Source: Penelope pileata (lineage: Eukaryota > Chordata > Aves > Galliformes > Cracidae). Taken from it: DNA of 64,000 nucleotides. The notes under the pieces were generated by a model, which was not told where the DNA came from, did no database searches, and saw only the letters and a program-made list of their open reading frames with translations. Each line of letters opens with the position of its first letter. Positions within the stretch are counted from its first letter, which is position 1. The stretch lies in NCBI GenBank assembly GCA_013396635.1, contig WBMW01000212.1, positions 248,001 through 312,000 on the forward strand. The letters are read 5' to 3'. The position numbers and the translations under genes are program-made. Positions 1-9,804 of this stretch are shown here, one piece after another.

Positions 1-402
1 GCAAATAGAGTTATAGGTGATCGGTTAAGAAAGTTTTATTCCAAATTGAGTAAGATAGCAAGGTTAGCAAAGACAGCGCTGGGCGGCCGGGGAGTCACGC
101 TCCTCCAACAGCTCGCAAATGTGTTTCTCAAGGCAGGAATTTTTATACAGTCTTAGTTTCTGCGTACGTTGTCCTTCTGTTACCATATAAGGGTACTTGT
201 TTTCCTGTCGCTTCTCCTTCTCATCCTCGTGATCCTCGTGATGTTCGTGGTGTGATGTCGGTTGCGATAGCGGGAGCGGGGGAGCCGGGGGAGCCGACGA
301 GCACCGGTTGCGCCACAACAATAACTGTCTTGATTTGATAAGCAAAGCAGTATCGGTCTAATATTTGTCCATCTCATTCTTCACCTCCGTTAGCCTCCCG
401 CA
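1..402 (-). mobile_element. 3' portion of an LTR (endogenous retrovirus), cut by window edge
   Basis: Read on the - strand this has the layout of a retroviral LTR. A TATA-like box lies at 139-147 (TATAAAAAT on the - strand) and about 100 bases further on is an AATAAA polyadenylation signal at 35-40, which would define a short R region. The sequence between is GC-richer than the surroundings. The likely U3 start is a TG at 402, directly abutting CR1 sequence from 403. The other LTR end lies before base 1, so target duplications cannot be checked. No retroviral coding sequence is visible. The family is not recognised, and the call rests on signal layout only. Confidence 0.5.
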
Positions 403-937
403 CCTAAGATATTTATAAACATTGATCAGGTCCCCTCTCAGCCTTCTTTTCTCCAGGCTGAACAGACCCAGCTTACTGAGCCTCTCCTCATAAGGGAGAT
501 GCTCCAGGCCCTTGATCATCTTTGTGGCCCTCCGCTGGACTCTTTCCAGGAGGTCCCTGTCTTTCTTATACAGGGGAGCCCAGAACTGGATACAGTACTC
601 CAGCTGAGGCCTGACTAGGGCAGAGTAGAGGGGGAGGATCACCTCCCTCGACCTGCTGGCAATGCTCTTTTTAATGCACCCTATGATCCCACTGGCCTTC
701 TTGGCCACCAGGGCACACTGCTGGCTCATGGCCAACCTGTTGTCTACCAGGACACCCAGGTCCCTCTCTGTAGAGCTCCTCTCCAGCAGGTCATCCCCCA
801 GCCTGTATTGGTGCATGTGGTTATTCCTCCCCAGGTGCAAGACTCTACACTTGCTTTTGTTGAATCTCATCAGGTTCCTCTCTGCCCAACTCTCCAGCCT
901 GTCCAGGTCTTGCTGAATGGCAGCACAGCCTTCTGGT
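403..937 (-). mobile_element. CR1 LINE fragment, reverse-transcriptase C-terminal part
   Basis: The - strand frame from 870 to 403 reads as the C-terminal part of the CR1 ORF2 protein, with NKSKCRVLHLGR, RDLGVLVD, SREVILPLYSALVRPQLEYC and EKRRLRGDL. The 5' side ends near 937 and the 3' side stops at 403, where the LTR starts. The CR1 3' UTR and octamer tail are absent here and may lie beyond the LTR if it inserted into the CR1. The frame is open over about 155 codons, so the copy is not very old. Non-functional remnant. Confidence 0.85.
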
Positions 938-1632
938 TAAGAGTACTGTACTGATGAGTACTCCAGAAAAACTATAAATAAACTGGTAGTTTTCTTTCCA
1001 GAGCAGTGTTTAGGAAGTGAAGTATGAACAAGCTTCAGTGTACACAGTGACTGATGGGGATTTGGCGAAACATACTGTTCACTACTGATCACTGTCAATT
1101 TTCTGTACTGACTGTGGAAAAACATACCTCTCTATTCAATAATGTTCCTGTCACTGTCCATAGCGTAAAGAGGGCTGAGCTTTTTCCTCCTGCTGCCATG
1201 TGCTCCCATTTTCCCCTTTCCATAGGTTTTGTGCAGAGATAACATTTTACTCACCTCACACAGTTGTCTCTGAAGACATAGGTAAACTATCTGGGAATCC
1301 TTCCATGGAAATCAGCAGAGAAGTGAAAATCATTTCTTATGAATTATTTGTTATGCTAATTTCTTTAAAAATATCCCCAGACCTTAGAAATTTCTTAAGT
1401 ACATATTAAACCAACATGTCCATGATTTACCAGCATTCGTTGAAGTATCTGGTTAATCATCTTCACACACAAGACAGCCAAACCCAAAGTATGCTCTCTT
1501 TTCTGAATGATTAAGCCAGGCTTCCCATAACATTTAGGTGGCAAATAGGGCCATGACAATCAGCTAAGAACAAAGTGAAAGGGAAATACATGTAATCTAG
1601 CCTTTGAAGCCATAGAATCTCCTGTGAAAAAT
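938..1632. other. 5' flank / possible 5' UTR of SLC7A13-like gene
   Basis: No gene or repeat is recognised. The transporter frame has an in-frame stop (TGA) at 1576-1578 and no ATG between it and 1633, so coding does not extend upstream within this exon. A start-stop ATGTAA lies at 1589-1594, 39 bases before the chosen start. No convincing TATA box or CpG-rich promoter is seen; the transcription start and any 5' non-coding exon are undetermined. Confidence 0.4.
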
Positions 1633-2365
1633 ATGAGAAAAATGGGAAAAGGAAAGAGCGATTATCCCAAAGATGTGAAAAGGAAAGAAAACACCAAGAT
1701 GCAACTCAAACGAAGTATAGGTTGTTTTGATGGGGTAAGTTTTATTATCGGCTCAATAGTTGGGGCAGGGATCTTTGTGTCTCCCACAGGAGTGTTAAAG
1801 CATTCCCTGCTTAACGTTGGTGTTGCACTAACGATCTGGACTGCTTCCGGACTGGTTTCTCTCATGGGCTCCCTCTGCTATGCAGAGCTGGGCACCGCTC
1901 TGCCATTTTCAGGAGGGGAATACAGCCATATTAAAAGAGGCCTTGGATCCCTACCTGCCTTTGTGTTCATCTGGACATCAACATTTACCAAGCCAGCATC
2001 AAATGCTGCCCGAGCCTTGCTGTTTGCTGAATATGCTACCCAGCCCTTCTACGGTACTTGCCCTGCACCAGAAGTGCTGAAGAAATGCTTAGCCTTGGCT
2101 GTCCTCTGGTCCCTGGGGATTCTGAATGGACGCAGTGTCAAAATGGCTGCGTGGGTGCAGACGGTGTTCACCCTGCTGAAGATGATGGCATTGTCTGTAA
2201 TTGCCATCGGTGGCATAGTTCTGCTTGTCAGTGGGAGAAAGGAGAATCTGGCCAGGTTTGAGGACATGTTCAGCTCAGAAACACCCAATGCTTCACAGAT
2301 CGCCGAAGCCTTCTTCCAGGGACTGTATGCGTATGGGGGCTGGTGGTCCCTCAATTATATGGCAG
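1633..2365 (+). CDS. SLC7A13: SLC7A13-like transporter, exon 1 (residues 1-244)
   Basis: Large first coding exon ending at donor G|GTATCT after base 2365 (phase 1). It carries the cytosolic N-terminus and about six membrane helices. Helix 1 contains the substrate-site motif GSIVGAGIF (residues 40-48) followed by VSPTGVL. Helix 2 is about 60-86. The FAEY block near 131-134 precedes an extracellular loop with Cys143 (TGC at 2059-2061), the position where LAT-type light chains form the disulfide with 4F2hc or rBAT. Helices 4-5 lie about 149-200. The exon ends in the AYGGWWSLNYMA segment of helix 6. ATG 1633 is the first in-frame ATG after a TGA at 1576 and has A at -3. ATG 1642 has the stronger context (A at -3, G at +4), and ATG 1699 would begin near the human start, so the N-terminus is uncertain by up to 22 residues. 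The frame reads on past the donor to a stop at 2401-2403, which is intronic. Confidence 0.92.
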
Positions 2366-3425
2366 GTATCTGCTTTCTTTCTTCAGATTTTATTCTGCAG
2401 TAGCAGTTCTTAACATTCCTCAGCTAGTGTTAGAAGAACTTGTACGTCCTTCATGGGTTTATAAAGATGCGCTTTTTATGATACAAGTTGTCCACTGGTC
2501 CTGTGTTTGATAGGACTGATAAAAGAGGCATTGCTCTTCTGTATGGATGTTCATTCTTTCTTGTGCAGTCTCCAGAATCAAATTAACAGTTACAAAGGGC
2601 TGCAAGAGAAATTCAAGAGATTTATTTAAAATCTCATGTGTAAATAGAATTTTTCATATCTTAAAAAATTAAATTTTGAATTTCTCGGTGTCAGTGTATT
2701 TTTAGAAAAGGATGCTTACATTAAGATATTTGTGCCCACCTATTTGCACAATAAGGACCAAATCCAGAAAGATGATTGACTAGTTTGTATTTAAGTATCT
2801 ATACTTTCTCTGAAATTGTCCAGTTGATTTGTACATGGACAAATTCATACTGAATTGTTTTAGAATATATCAGTTTTTTAAAGGGGTATATATAGGATAG
2901 CCTGTCCATGATAGTTCCTTGACAAAATACAGTTTTGCACAGAAGTTGAAGAGGAATGTAAGGGAAGTGATATAAATCCTCTCATATGACTTAGACTCAA
3001 TTTTAAACATTCAGAATCTTTTGTAGTATTCATTTACTTATCCTGTTCTATATCTGATAATAGGTAACAGTAACAAACAGAGATGGTTTTCATGAAAGCT
3101 GTAAAGAGATAATACTCATCATGTTAGTTATGCACCTCGAAATGAATTAAGTGAACAGTGCTTTATTATATCATCAGATTTACAGTTAAGTTGTAAGCAA
3201 ATGGATGGCACTCATATCTTTAACCTTACTCATGCATTGGCCTCTACCACATGTAAAACATTAAATGAACACAATGTGTGAAACGTGTAACACAAAGTTC
3301 AATGGTGAGAACAGTGTGAAAATTGGGTTAATGTTTAAAAAATTGATAGTTATTAAAATACAGTGAATTCTGCATTTGGAATATGCTATTATGTAAAAGG
3401 TGGTAAAAATCAGAAAATGTAATTT

Positions 3426-3492
3426 TCATAGAATCATAGAAACACTAGGTTGGAAAGGACCTACAAGATCATCTAGTCCAACCGTCCTGTTC
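3426..3492 (-). mobile_element. CR1 3'-terminal fragment
   Basis: On the - strand this ends in the typical CR1 tail, with the CTTTCCAACC block followed by two TCTATGAT octamer-like repeats. Only the last 60-70 bases of the element are present. Bases 3426-3488 are the exact reverse complement of 5044-5106. Confidence 0.85.
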
Positions 3493-4997
3493 AAAATGTA
3501 ATTTTGAAATTTTAGGATTTTCTTAAAGGCAAGCATTTAGCTTTGTAAACCCAAGAAAATGCAAAAATATTCAGAAAGTATTACTTTCTGATCAGTTTCC
3601 ACTAGAAGTACATTTAATACACTAGTGATAAATACAATGTGTTGGACAGCACAGCTGTTTAGACAGATGCAGCTATGCAATAGACCTCTGCTGAACTGAA
3701 TTTCCTATTCTTCAGCAATAACTTTCATTCCTATGAGCCTCAGCTAAAGAATCCGATGCCAGCTGGATGCTGGGACTGCAACTGGCAACAAAACAAATGG
3801 AAAGACAAGTTTTAAATGAGCTATTTTGGTTATTGTCTCCTTTTGTACTCAAAATTACCAAGTGCATTTCTTCCATTTTAAATAAATCACCAATAGACAG
3901 TATCTGCATTTCCCAGTTGTGCTCATTCAGTCCTTCTGGTCTGTGCACTGCACCCTGGAATGGGGCAAGCTCAAAGCTGATGCAGGAGGCAGAGAGAGAA
4001 CTTCAGGAGAAAAATGTTTCTCGCTCCTCTGCAGAGCTTATGTAAGTCACACTCTAATTTGACTTTTCATTTGATGAGTTATCTGTTCATACTGCTCAGG
4101 AACTCTTTTGTCAAGCTGAGGAAAGCAGGAGCAGGAGAGGGAGAGAAAGGATGAAGAAGTAGAAGAGAAGAAATAACCCCCTTTTTCCCTAAGCCTTTTT
4201 GACGGAGGTGAGGATGAGTTATTAGGGTTCTGGAAATCAACTCCCATCTTTTCTAGGATCATCATGCAGTCAGGAATGTGTGCCAGTGCTTCAGTTGTTC
4301 ACATGTGAAGTCTGGAGTTTTTTCTAATGCTGATAAGAGTAATTTAAGCTAAGATACCAAGCTTGGCACTAAACACTTTTCATTTACCAGCTTTGTTATG
4401 GAAACGATAATCAATGGCAGAATCCAGCTGGAGCAGCACGTTTTACAGCCACTGCGTTACTGCTCCTCTGTCAGTACCTTTAGTCTTTCCCATTATGTTT
4501 TCTGTATCTTCTGATGTAAGAGCAAAGAGAAGTGTTTTTGGAGGAAAACACACTTGGAAGGTTTTGAATCAGAACTCATGAAATGATGTAAGAATAAATA
4601 AGCTGACTTTATGGCCTCATATTCACTGTTTTGATTTAAAAGTATGCTTACTTGGAAATTTATTACCAAATCAATATTCTTATGTACAGCCATATATTTG
4701 CTTAATCAATTTAGAGAAGGTTTATCAATTCTTCCGTCATTTTTTATCGGTCTGTCAGGCCTCCCTTTTCCCAAGACGTCTGATAGTTAAAAAAAAGACT
4801 AAGAGAAAAAAGGTTTTGAATGCTTTGTTTAGGCTTCTTTGATGGTAAACTGTTTGAGAACCACTGCAGGGACTTACTGGCACTGTAGTTTAGGAGCTGT
4901 GATTAGGGGTTGGGGCAGGATTTCTGTGTTGGTCTTGTCGAGCTCTGTGCCGGTTCACCACTGAAACACACTAGCAGAAGTTGCATTATTTATTTAT

Positions 4998-5109
4998 ATC
5001 AGGGATATGATTTAGTAGCTTAGTGGGTGGGGATGGTGATAGGAGGACGGTTGGACTAGATGATCTTGTAGGTCCTTTCCAACCTAGTGTTTCTATGATT
5101 CTATGATTT
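4998..5109 (+). mobile_element. CR1 3'-terminal fragment next to exon 2 acceptor
   Basis: CR1 3' UTR end on the + strand. A degenerate GGGTGGGGATGGTGAT stretch is followed by the GATGATCTTGTAGGTC block, CTTTCCAACC and the octamer tail. The recognisable CR1 sequence stops 45-48 bases before exon 2, so the branch point and pyrimidine tract of intron 1 sit almost directly against the insertion. Confidence 0.85.
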
Positions 5110-5154
5110 GCTTTATTTTTTATATACCTATTTATTTTCAATTGTGTTTTACAG

Positions 5155-5286
5155 AAGAGATGAAAAACCCTAGCAGAAATATCCCTTTAACTGTGATGAC
5201 TGCTGTTCCTGCAGTAATTGTGTTTTACTTACTGGTAAACATCTCATATTTGGCTGTCCTCACACCGAAGGAAATTGTCTCCTCAG
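5155..5286 (+). CDS. SLC7A13: SLC7A13-like transporter, exon 2 (residues 245-288)
   Basis: A 132-nt exon, phase 1 at both ends. It starts after TTTTACAG at 5154 and ends before GTATGG at 5287. Joined to exon 1 it continues YMA-EEMKNPSRNIPLTV, the conserved cytosolic loop of LAT-type light chains after helix 6. Helix 7 follows (about residues 258-277, AVIVFYLLVNISYLAVL), then TPKEIVSS. NISYLAVLTPKEI is very close to the human SLC7A13 segment. The EEMKNPSRN loop is closer to the general light-chain consensus than the altered human SLC7A13 loop. Exon 2 alone cannot encode a protein and depends on both splice junctions. Confidence 0.92.
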
Positions 5287-6711
5287 GTATGGGTTTGATA
5301 GGGGCTTTTGGCTTCCAAAGCTGAAGTACTTACTATTTAGGAAGTGGACAGATAATCTTTCCAAGTTACTTCTCATGATAAATAATATAGAAAATGCTGG
5401 AGAGAGAAAAATGTAGCCATTTGGGATTGAAGAGGGGTTGTTCATGGTATGTATTCTCATTCCTTGGAAGACCGTATACAAAAATCCAATTTCTATAAAG
5501 CTTCTTTAAGATACTGTACCAATAAGTTGTGCATAAAAAAGGGCTGAGAGGAGCTGTATTTCTCCTTGACTGTCCAAATGTTTTAAATCCCAGCCTAATG
5601 AGATTGGGCTGTCAGACCTTGCCTTGTCCAGGAGTGACGAAAACCATACCTCAATTAGATGATCAGTTCTTTTTCCTTTTTCTCTTTCTTTCTTTATCTT
5701 TTTTTCTTTTTCTGTGAAAACAGCTTGATAACATAAATGGCAGAGGTGTAGCTGTCACTCAGCAGCCCTGCTCAACCACGATCAGTCTGTCTGCTAGGAG
5801 AAATTCAGACACTTACAAATCCATTCTGGCAGGAAAGCAGCAGTGGATACCAGAACATCAGTGAGCAGCAGCTGCTCGACTGGCACAAGCAGTTCCTGAA
5901 GTGCCGGGGGAGTGGAGCTTATTTATGTCAGCTGAGGAGATGGCCTTAAAATTATAGTTCTCTTTTCAAATGTTGCTATGCATTGCTGCAGTTCTTGATT
6001 GTTCACTATTTTTTTTTTGTTTGTTTTCCCTTAGTCTGATGACTTTTTATGCAGTGCAAGTCACTGCAAGACATACATTCCTCATGGCACTCAGCTGTAT
6101 GCCTGGTATATATTAGCCCTTGATATAATATGGTCTATAGCCAATTTCCAAGAAATACGGAAAATCACTGTTCAGCAATAATCTTTCACATTTCCCATTT
6201 CCACCCGGAGCAATACCACATTAATAACGTGCTTGCTAACCTGTCCCTGTACGTGTGTGCAGTCATGTTGGCAGTTTTCTCATAGCAGTAGGTCATGTCA
6301 CCACTGTGGTCGTGCAGGGGACTAATGCCTGCATTTTCTTTCCTCAGAAGGCCCTGCTTATGTGTTCACATTTGTTATTCATGACACTGAGATGCTACCG
6401 TACTGCTTGCAGTGCCGTTCGTCCATAGCCTCTTGTTGGTCACCACCAGCAGGAGGTTGGTGATAACCAAAGGTGTTACTCACCTTGGTAGGCATTAGTC
6501 CTTCTTTCTGCCACCTACCCCATGCAAATGTTTAGCTCCTGAATACAATACTGGTAGAATTAGATTAATATCATTTGCTTATTCCAACAAAAAACTGGCA
6601 TTCCTGATAAGTAATAGGTATTTCATGCATTTTAAGTTTCCTTTCTGCTGAGTCTATTCAAAATTCAGAGCGTGGTACCTATACCACTACTGATGCTTTG
6701 TTTTCTTACAG
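5287..6711 (+). other. SLC7A13-like intron 2
   Basis: A 1.4-kb intron between GTATGG and TTCTTACAG. It is AT-rich, with pyrimidine runs near 5671-5715 and a short T run near 6010-6018. No repeat family, RNA gene or further exon is recognised. The junction rebuilds codon 289 as GTT (Val). Confidence 0.8.
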
Positions 6712-7076
6712 TTGCTGTGGCAGTAACTTGGGCTGATCGAGTGATCCCCTCCGTTGCCTGGATCATTCCTTTCTCCGTTGCTGTCTCAATATTTGGTGCC
6801 CTCAACAGCAGCATGTTCACGTTAGGCCGATTAAGCTATGCTGGAAGTCAGTCAGGACATTTACCTGTTTTAATATCCATGCTTAATGTCCACACTTATA
6901 CTCCAGCACCAGCAATGATTTTTTCAACCACCATTGCATCCATTTTTATAATCCCCTCTGACCTTATTATGTTAACAAATTACTTTGGATTTTCTGCCTG
7001 GCTTATGATTGGATTGACCTGTGCGAGCCTGATTGTACTTCGATACCGAGAACCTAATCTACATCGACCATACAAA
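6712..7076 (+). CDS. SLC7A13: SLC7A13-like transporter, exon 3 (residues 289-410)
   Basis: A 365-nt exon, starting after TTTTCTTACAG and ending TAC AAA before GTAATT at 7077, phase 0 at the 3' end. It begins VAVAVTWADRV (residues 289-299), the light-chain block usually written AVxFGDR; the Trp form TWADR is shared with human SLC7A13. It encodes helices 8, 9 and 10 (about 301-325, 347-368, 374-397) and ends RYREPNLHRPYK, the conserved cytosolic stretch before helix 11. The frame reads on through the donor to a stop at 7206-7208, so an unspliced read-through product would be truncated; the clean match of exon 4 argues that the splice is used. Confidence 0.92.
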
Positions 7077-7840
7077 GTAATTGGAGATAAGTTATCAGAT
7101 ATTCTTATGGCTTTTTTGAGTCATGGTATCATGCAAAAGTTATGGAACAAGTGCAAGACAGAAGTTGATAGTCACTACAGAAATACAAATGGTAACCACA
7201 ATTATTAGAGCCTTATTCATGGTCTGGAACAACTCCGCATTGTACTGTAGGGAAAAGGTAAAAAAAAAAAGAAAAAAAGATGGTCTTTGCCTCAGAGAGC
7301 TTACACCTGAAAGGAAAAGATGGATATGCACAGAATGGGGGAGATGTACAAATGGGCAACAGGGTACCCTACTGGTGTGGAGCAGTGGCAGGAACCATGT
7401 GGGATCCAGGGGGACAGTTCTTGGCTAATGAGACCTTTGCTCTCATCCTTCCTCACACAACCACTGCCATTATGGGCAGGTTTGATTTCATCTCAATCTA
7501 GCTGTCAGAAAATTGGGCCTGAGGTGCACAATTAATTAGCATTAATTATGAAGGCTTCCTTTAGGTACCAATCCTGAGTTTATTTTAGATGTCCATAGTA
7601 TCATGTGTGGGTGAACACTTTTCAAGTGCTGGTTATCTCTTGTCCATGATGATAGAAGGAGCCTGAACAAGTATTTTAGACAATTTTAAGTCAGATAAGT
7701 CTCATCCTCAGTGAGATTGCAGTAACACCAGAAGTAGTTACATAGTGTGGCAACGTATGCATTATTGCTCCTATGAATGATGCATGAAATTATGGTTGGT
7801 CAGTTTATTTCCTAAAATAGTTTTTTTCTTTCTCTTGCAG
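7077..7840 (+). other. SLC7A13-like intron 3
   Basis: A 764-nt intron from GTAATT to TTTCTCTTGCAG, with a strong pyrimidine tract at 7821-7838. It includes an A-rich run at 7260-7279. Overlapping open frames at 7123-7535 in two phases have no recognisable family features. No repeat or RNA gene is seen. Confidence 0.8.
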
Positions 7841-8086
7841 GTGTTTCTGCCAGTTCCGTTTGTGATGGTGGCCATGTCATTCTTCTTAGTTTTAGCTCCT
7901 ATAGTTTGGTCTCCAAACATGCAGTATGTTTATGCTTTTTTGTTTATGCTGGGGAGTCTTATTGTTTATCTTCCTTTTGTACATTTTAAATTGCATTTTG
8001 CATTTTTTGATAAAATTACTTGCTACTTGCAGCTACTGCTGGAAGTTTCTCCTGCTGAGGGATCTGCTGAGAGCAAATGTGAATAA
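7841..8086 (+). CDS. SLC7A13: SLC7A13-like transporter, exon 4 (residues 411-491, stop)
   Basis: Last coding exon, phase 0 at its start, continuing RPYK-VFLPVPFVMV. It encodes helices 11 and 12 (about residues 411-432 and 437-458), then HFKLHFAFFDKITCYLQLL and a short tail ending in SKCE before TAA at 8084-8086. The TCYLQLL motif after helix 12 is shared with human SLC7A13 and is a strong family discriminator. The tail after it differs freely, as expected for the cytosolic C-terminus. Confidence 0.92.
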   Translation: MFLPVPFVMVAMSFFLVLAPIVWSPNMQYVYAFLFMLGSLIVYLPFVHFKLHFAFFDKITCYLQLLLEVSPAEGSAESKCE

Positions 8087-8821
8087 TGGCAAATGTTTAA
8101 TCCCAGTACAGCTGACAGGCAATAGAGGATTTTCTTTAACTGATATTGTAGGTCACAGGTCAGGTGTTACTGTGATCTATAGGCATGCATGTGTGCATAT
8201 GTATATACATATGTGTACTTATATAAATATACATATATGTGTATATACATGTATGAATATGCATGTATAGACATACAGTTTCAGGACTGTGTATATATAA
8301 TTGTGTGTATACGTATACTTAGATATAAGTCTTTAATAGGTGCAAACAATCTCTTTTAAATTGGTAAAATTTGTAAAACGTTCCTTCTTGCTCCTGAAGA
8401 CATCATTAAAGTTGCATATAGAGTCGAAATAACAGGAATAAAACTAAATTACAGCACCAATACTTAACCAATATTATCATAAGTAAATAAATATGTACTT
8501 GTGAACATCATTTTACAATGCACTTTTGGTTTCCAAAGTAAATTGTCTGCATTATTTCTACTTCTTAAAAGTTTGTTTATTACAACTAGCTTTAAAGGCA
8601 TTAAACTTCTGTTAATCTGATAACTTTTTTGTCTGAATTTAATTTTAATAAAAAAGCTTTGAAGAACATCATTAAATTGACTTGAGACTTCTCTTTTAAT
8701 CCCAACAAAACTGTTCATGGTGTGCCAATTTTAGACTAACATAGAGAAATGCAGGATGAAATCTTAGTAAGCGTCAAATAAAGCAAGAAGAATTATTTAT
8801 CTTGTTTGTCACACCAATAAA
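8087..8821 (+). other. 3' UTR and flank of SLC7A13-like gene with several poly(A) signals
   Basis: Non-coding after the stop. Possible polyadenylation signals are ATTAAA at 8405-8410 and AATAAA at 8437-8442, 8647-8652, 8777-8782 and 8816-8821. The first good AATAAA would give a 3' UTR of about 370 bases. Which site is used cannot be decided from sequence. A degenerate TG/TA tract lies at 8180-8330. Confidence 0.5.
8180..8330. repeat. Degenerate alternating purine-pyrimidine (TG/TA) tract
   Basis: About 150 bases dominated by alternating TG, CA and TA steps (GTATATACAT, ATATGTGTATATAC and similar), interrupted and imperfect. It lies inside the probable 3' UTR. Likely a decayed microsatellite; length variation between individuals would be expected. 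Confidence 0.7.
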
Positions 8822-9804
8822 ATTCAACCTATCTAGATTAATTTACTAAATTGTTAAATCTAACTGTTAATATTCTTTTATTCCTTACTTCCTTTTCTGT
8901 GTTACTGATACATGAGATTTTTGTCCTCCATCCACCTCCTCTCCATTTTTTATTTATATATTTTTAATGGAAGTAACATTTTTGACCTTTTATTTTGAGA
9001 ACTCAGCCACACTAAGTCCACTGAGTATTTAGTCTTTAAACCCAAGAACCAGTATGCAGGAAACATCAAATACTTAAGTGGTTAATCTATTAACATATGC
9101 TGTTGTTTTCATGATTACGATGGAATTACGTGGTTGTTTTTTCACGTCTATGTAGTGCTCACCAGTACAACCAGTAGATGGCTCCAGACCAACGTCTCTC
9201 TTACACCGGGATATTCTGGGTTGCTGGATGTTGTACTAGTGAGAGAAAAAGTTTTACAGAACATCATATTATCGTAAAATAGAAAAATCCTTGCTTAAAG
9301 ATTTAATTATCTGATATACCAAATATTTAGAGGTCAGAATGATAGATTAGATCTTTAGACAGAGGTAGTCAAATGTAGGGTACACATCAGTCATGCTGAG
9401 ATCCATTTGAAGCTTTAGGAGGATTTGATGTTACACAGGAAGAGGCCCCTAAATGAAAACAAGTACAAGAAGGAAGTGGCTCTTCTAGTAGCTGATGATG
9501 TACATAGAATGGAAATCTGAAGTAAAAAGTAGATTCTTTAAACAGCTTTTGAGGAGAAGTCCATGCAAGTGAAAAGTGAATAAAGCTGAGCTGGATCCTC
9601 CTGAAAGCAAGAGGGGAATCAATGTTTAATTTCACTAAATGGAACTCTCAGAAAAGAATTTATCTTTCTATTTTAATTTTAAAATATCACAAGTCTAAAC
9701 AACATTTTATAGAAGTAATATCTTAAGAACTGAATTCTAGTGTATATGAAAAGAGTGGGAAAATTTTACTGTGACTAAAGCACTGACGGGATTTGTAGAG
9801 TCAG
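8822..9804. other. No gene recognised; contains a hairpin at 9158-9243
   Basis: AT-rich sequence downstream of the transporter gene. The only structure noted is a stem with arms 9158-9171 and 9230-9243. The short open frame at 9387-9635 (-) has no family features. Confidence 0.5.
9158..9243 (-). repeat. 86-bp hairpin-forming inverted repeat
   Basis: Arms 9158-9171 and 9230-9243 are 14 bases long and pair fully on the - strand RNA with one G-U pair. Weaker inner pairings are CAG 9172-9174 with CTG 9224-9226, and CCAGA 9184-9188 with TCTGG 9215-9219. Could be a small non-autonomous transposon end pair or a structured RNA; no family recognised. Confidence 0.45.

Larger units (their letters stand above)
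2366..5154 (+). other. SLC7A13-like intron 1
   Basis: A 2.8-kb GT-AG intron between GTATCT and TTTTACAG. Apart from two CR1 3' tails (3426-3492 on -, about 4998-5109 on +) it is AT-rich unassigned sequence. Short frames at 3712-4265 show no family features and are taken as chance. The donor at 2366 and the acceptor ending at 5154 restore the codon GAA (Glu245) across the junction. Confidence 0.85.
1633..8086 (+). other. SLC7A13: SLC7A13-like gene span (4 coding exons, 3 introns)
   Basis: Whole-gene entry. The coding sequence is 1633-2365 + 5155-5286 + 6712-7076 + 7841-8086, 1476 nt, 491 residues plus stop. Every intron is GT-AG with a pyrimidine-rich acceptor, and phases agree (1, 1, 0). The product is a polytopic amino-acid transporter of the SLC7 light-chain (LAT) group, which works in the plasma membrane as a disulfide-linked heterodimer with an SLC3 heavy chain. 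Against the remembered human SLC7A13, the blocks ending exon 2, starting exon 3 and ending exon 4 align without gaps (NISYLxVLTP, TWADR, EPNL-PYKVFL, HFK, TCYLQLL). Mammalian SLC7A13 is reported to carry aspartate, glutamate and cystine with rBAT in kidney; the avian substrate is unknown. Length is close to the human protein (about 470). SLC7A9 and SLC7A11 are less good alternatives. Confidence 0.9.

Noticed and set aside
1624..1632. Coding start at GTG 1624
   Set aside because: Vertebrate mRNAs rarely start at GTG, and an ATG follows three codons later in frame.
8180..8330. CRISPR-like or satellite array
   Set aside because: Units are irregular TG/TA steps without a fixed repeat length or spacers.
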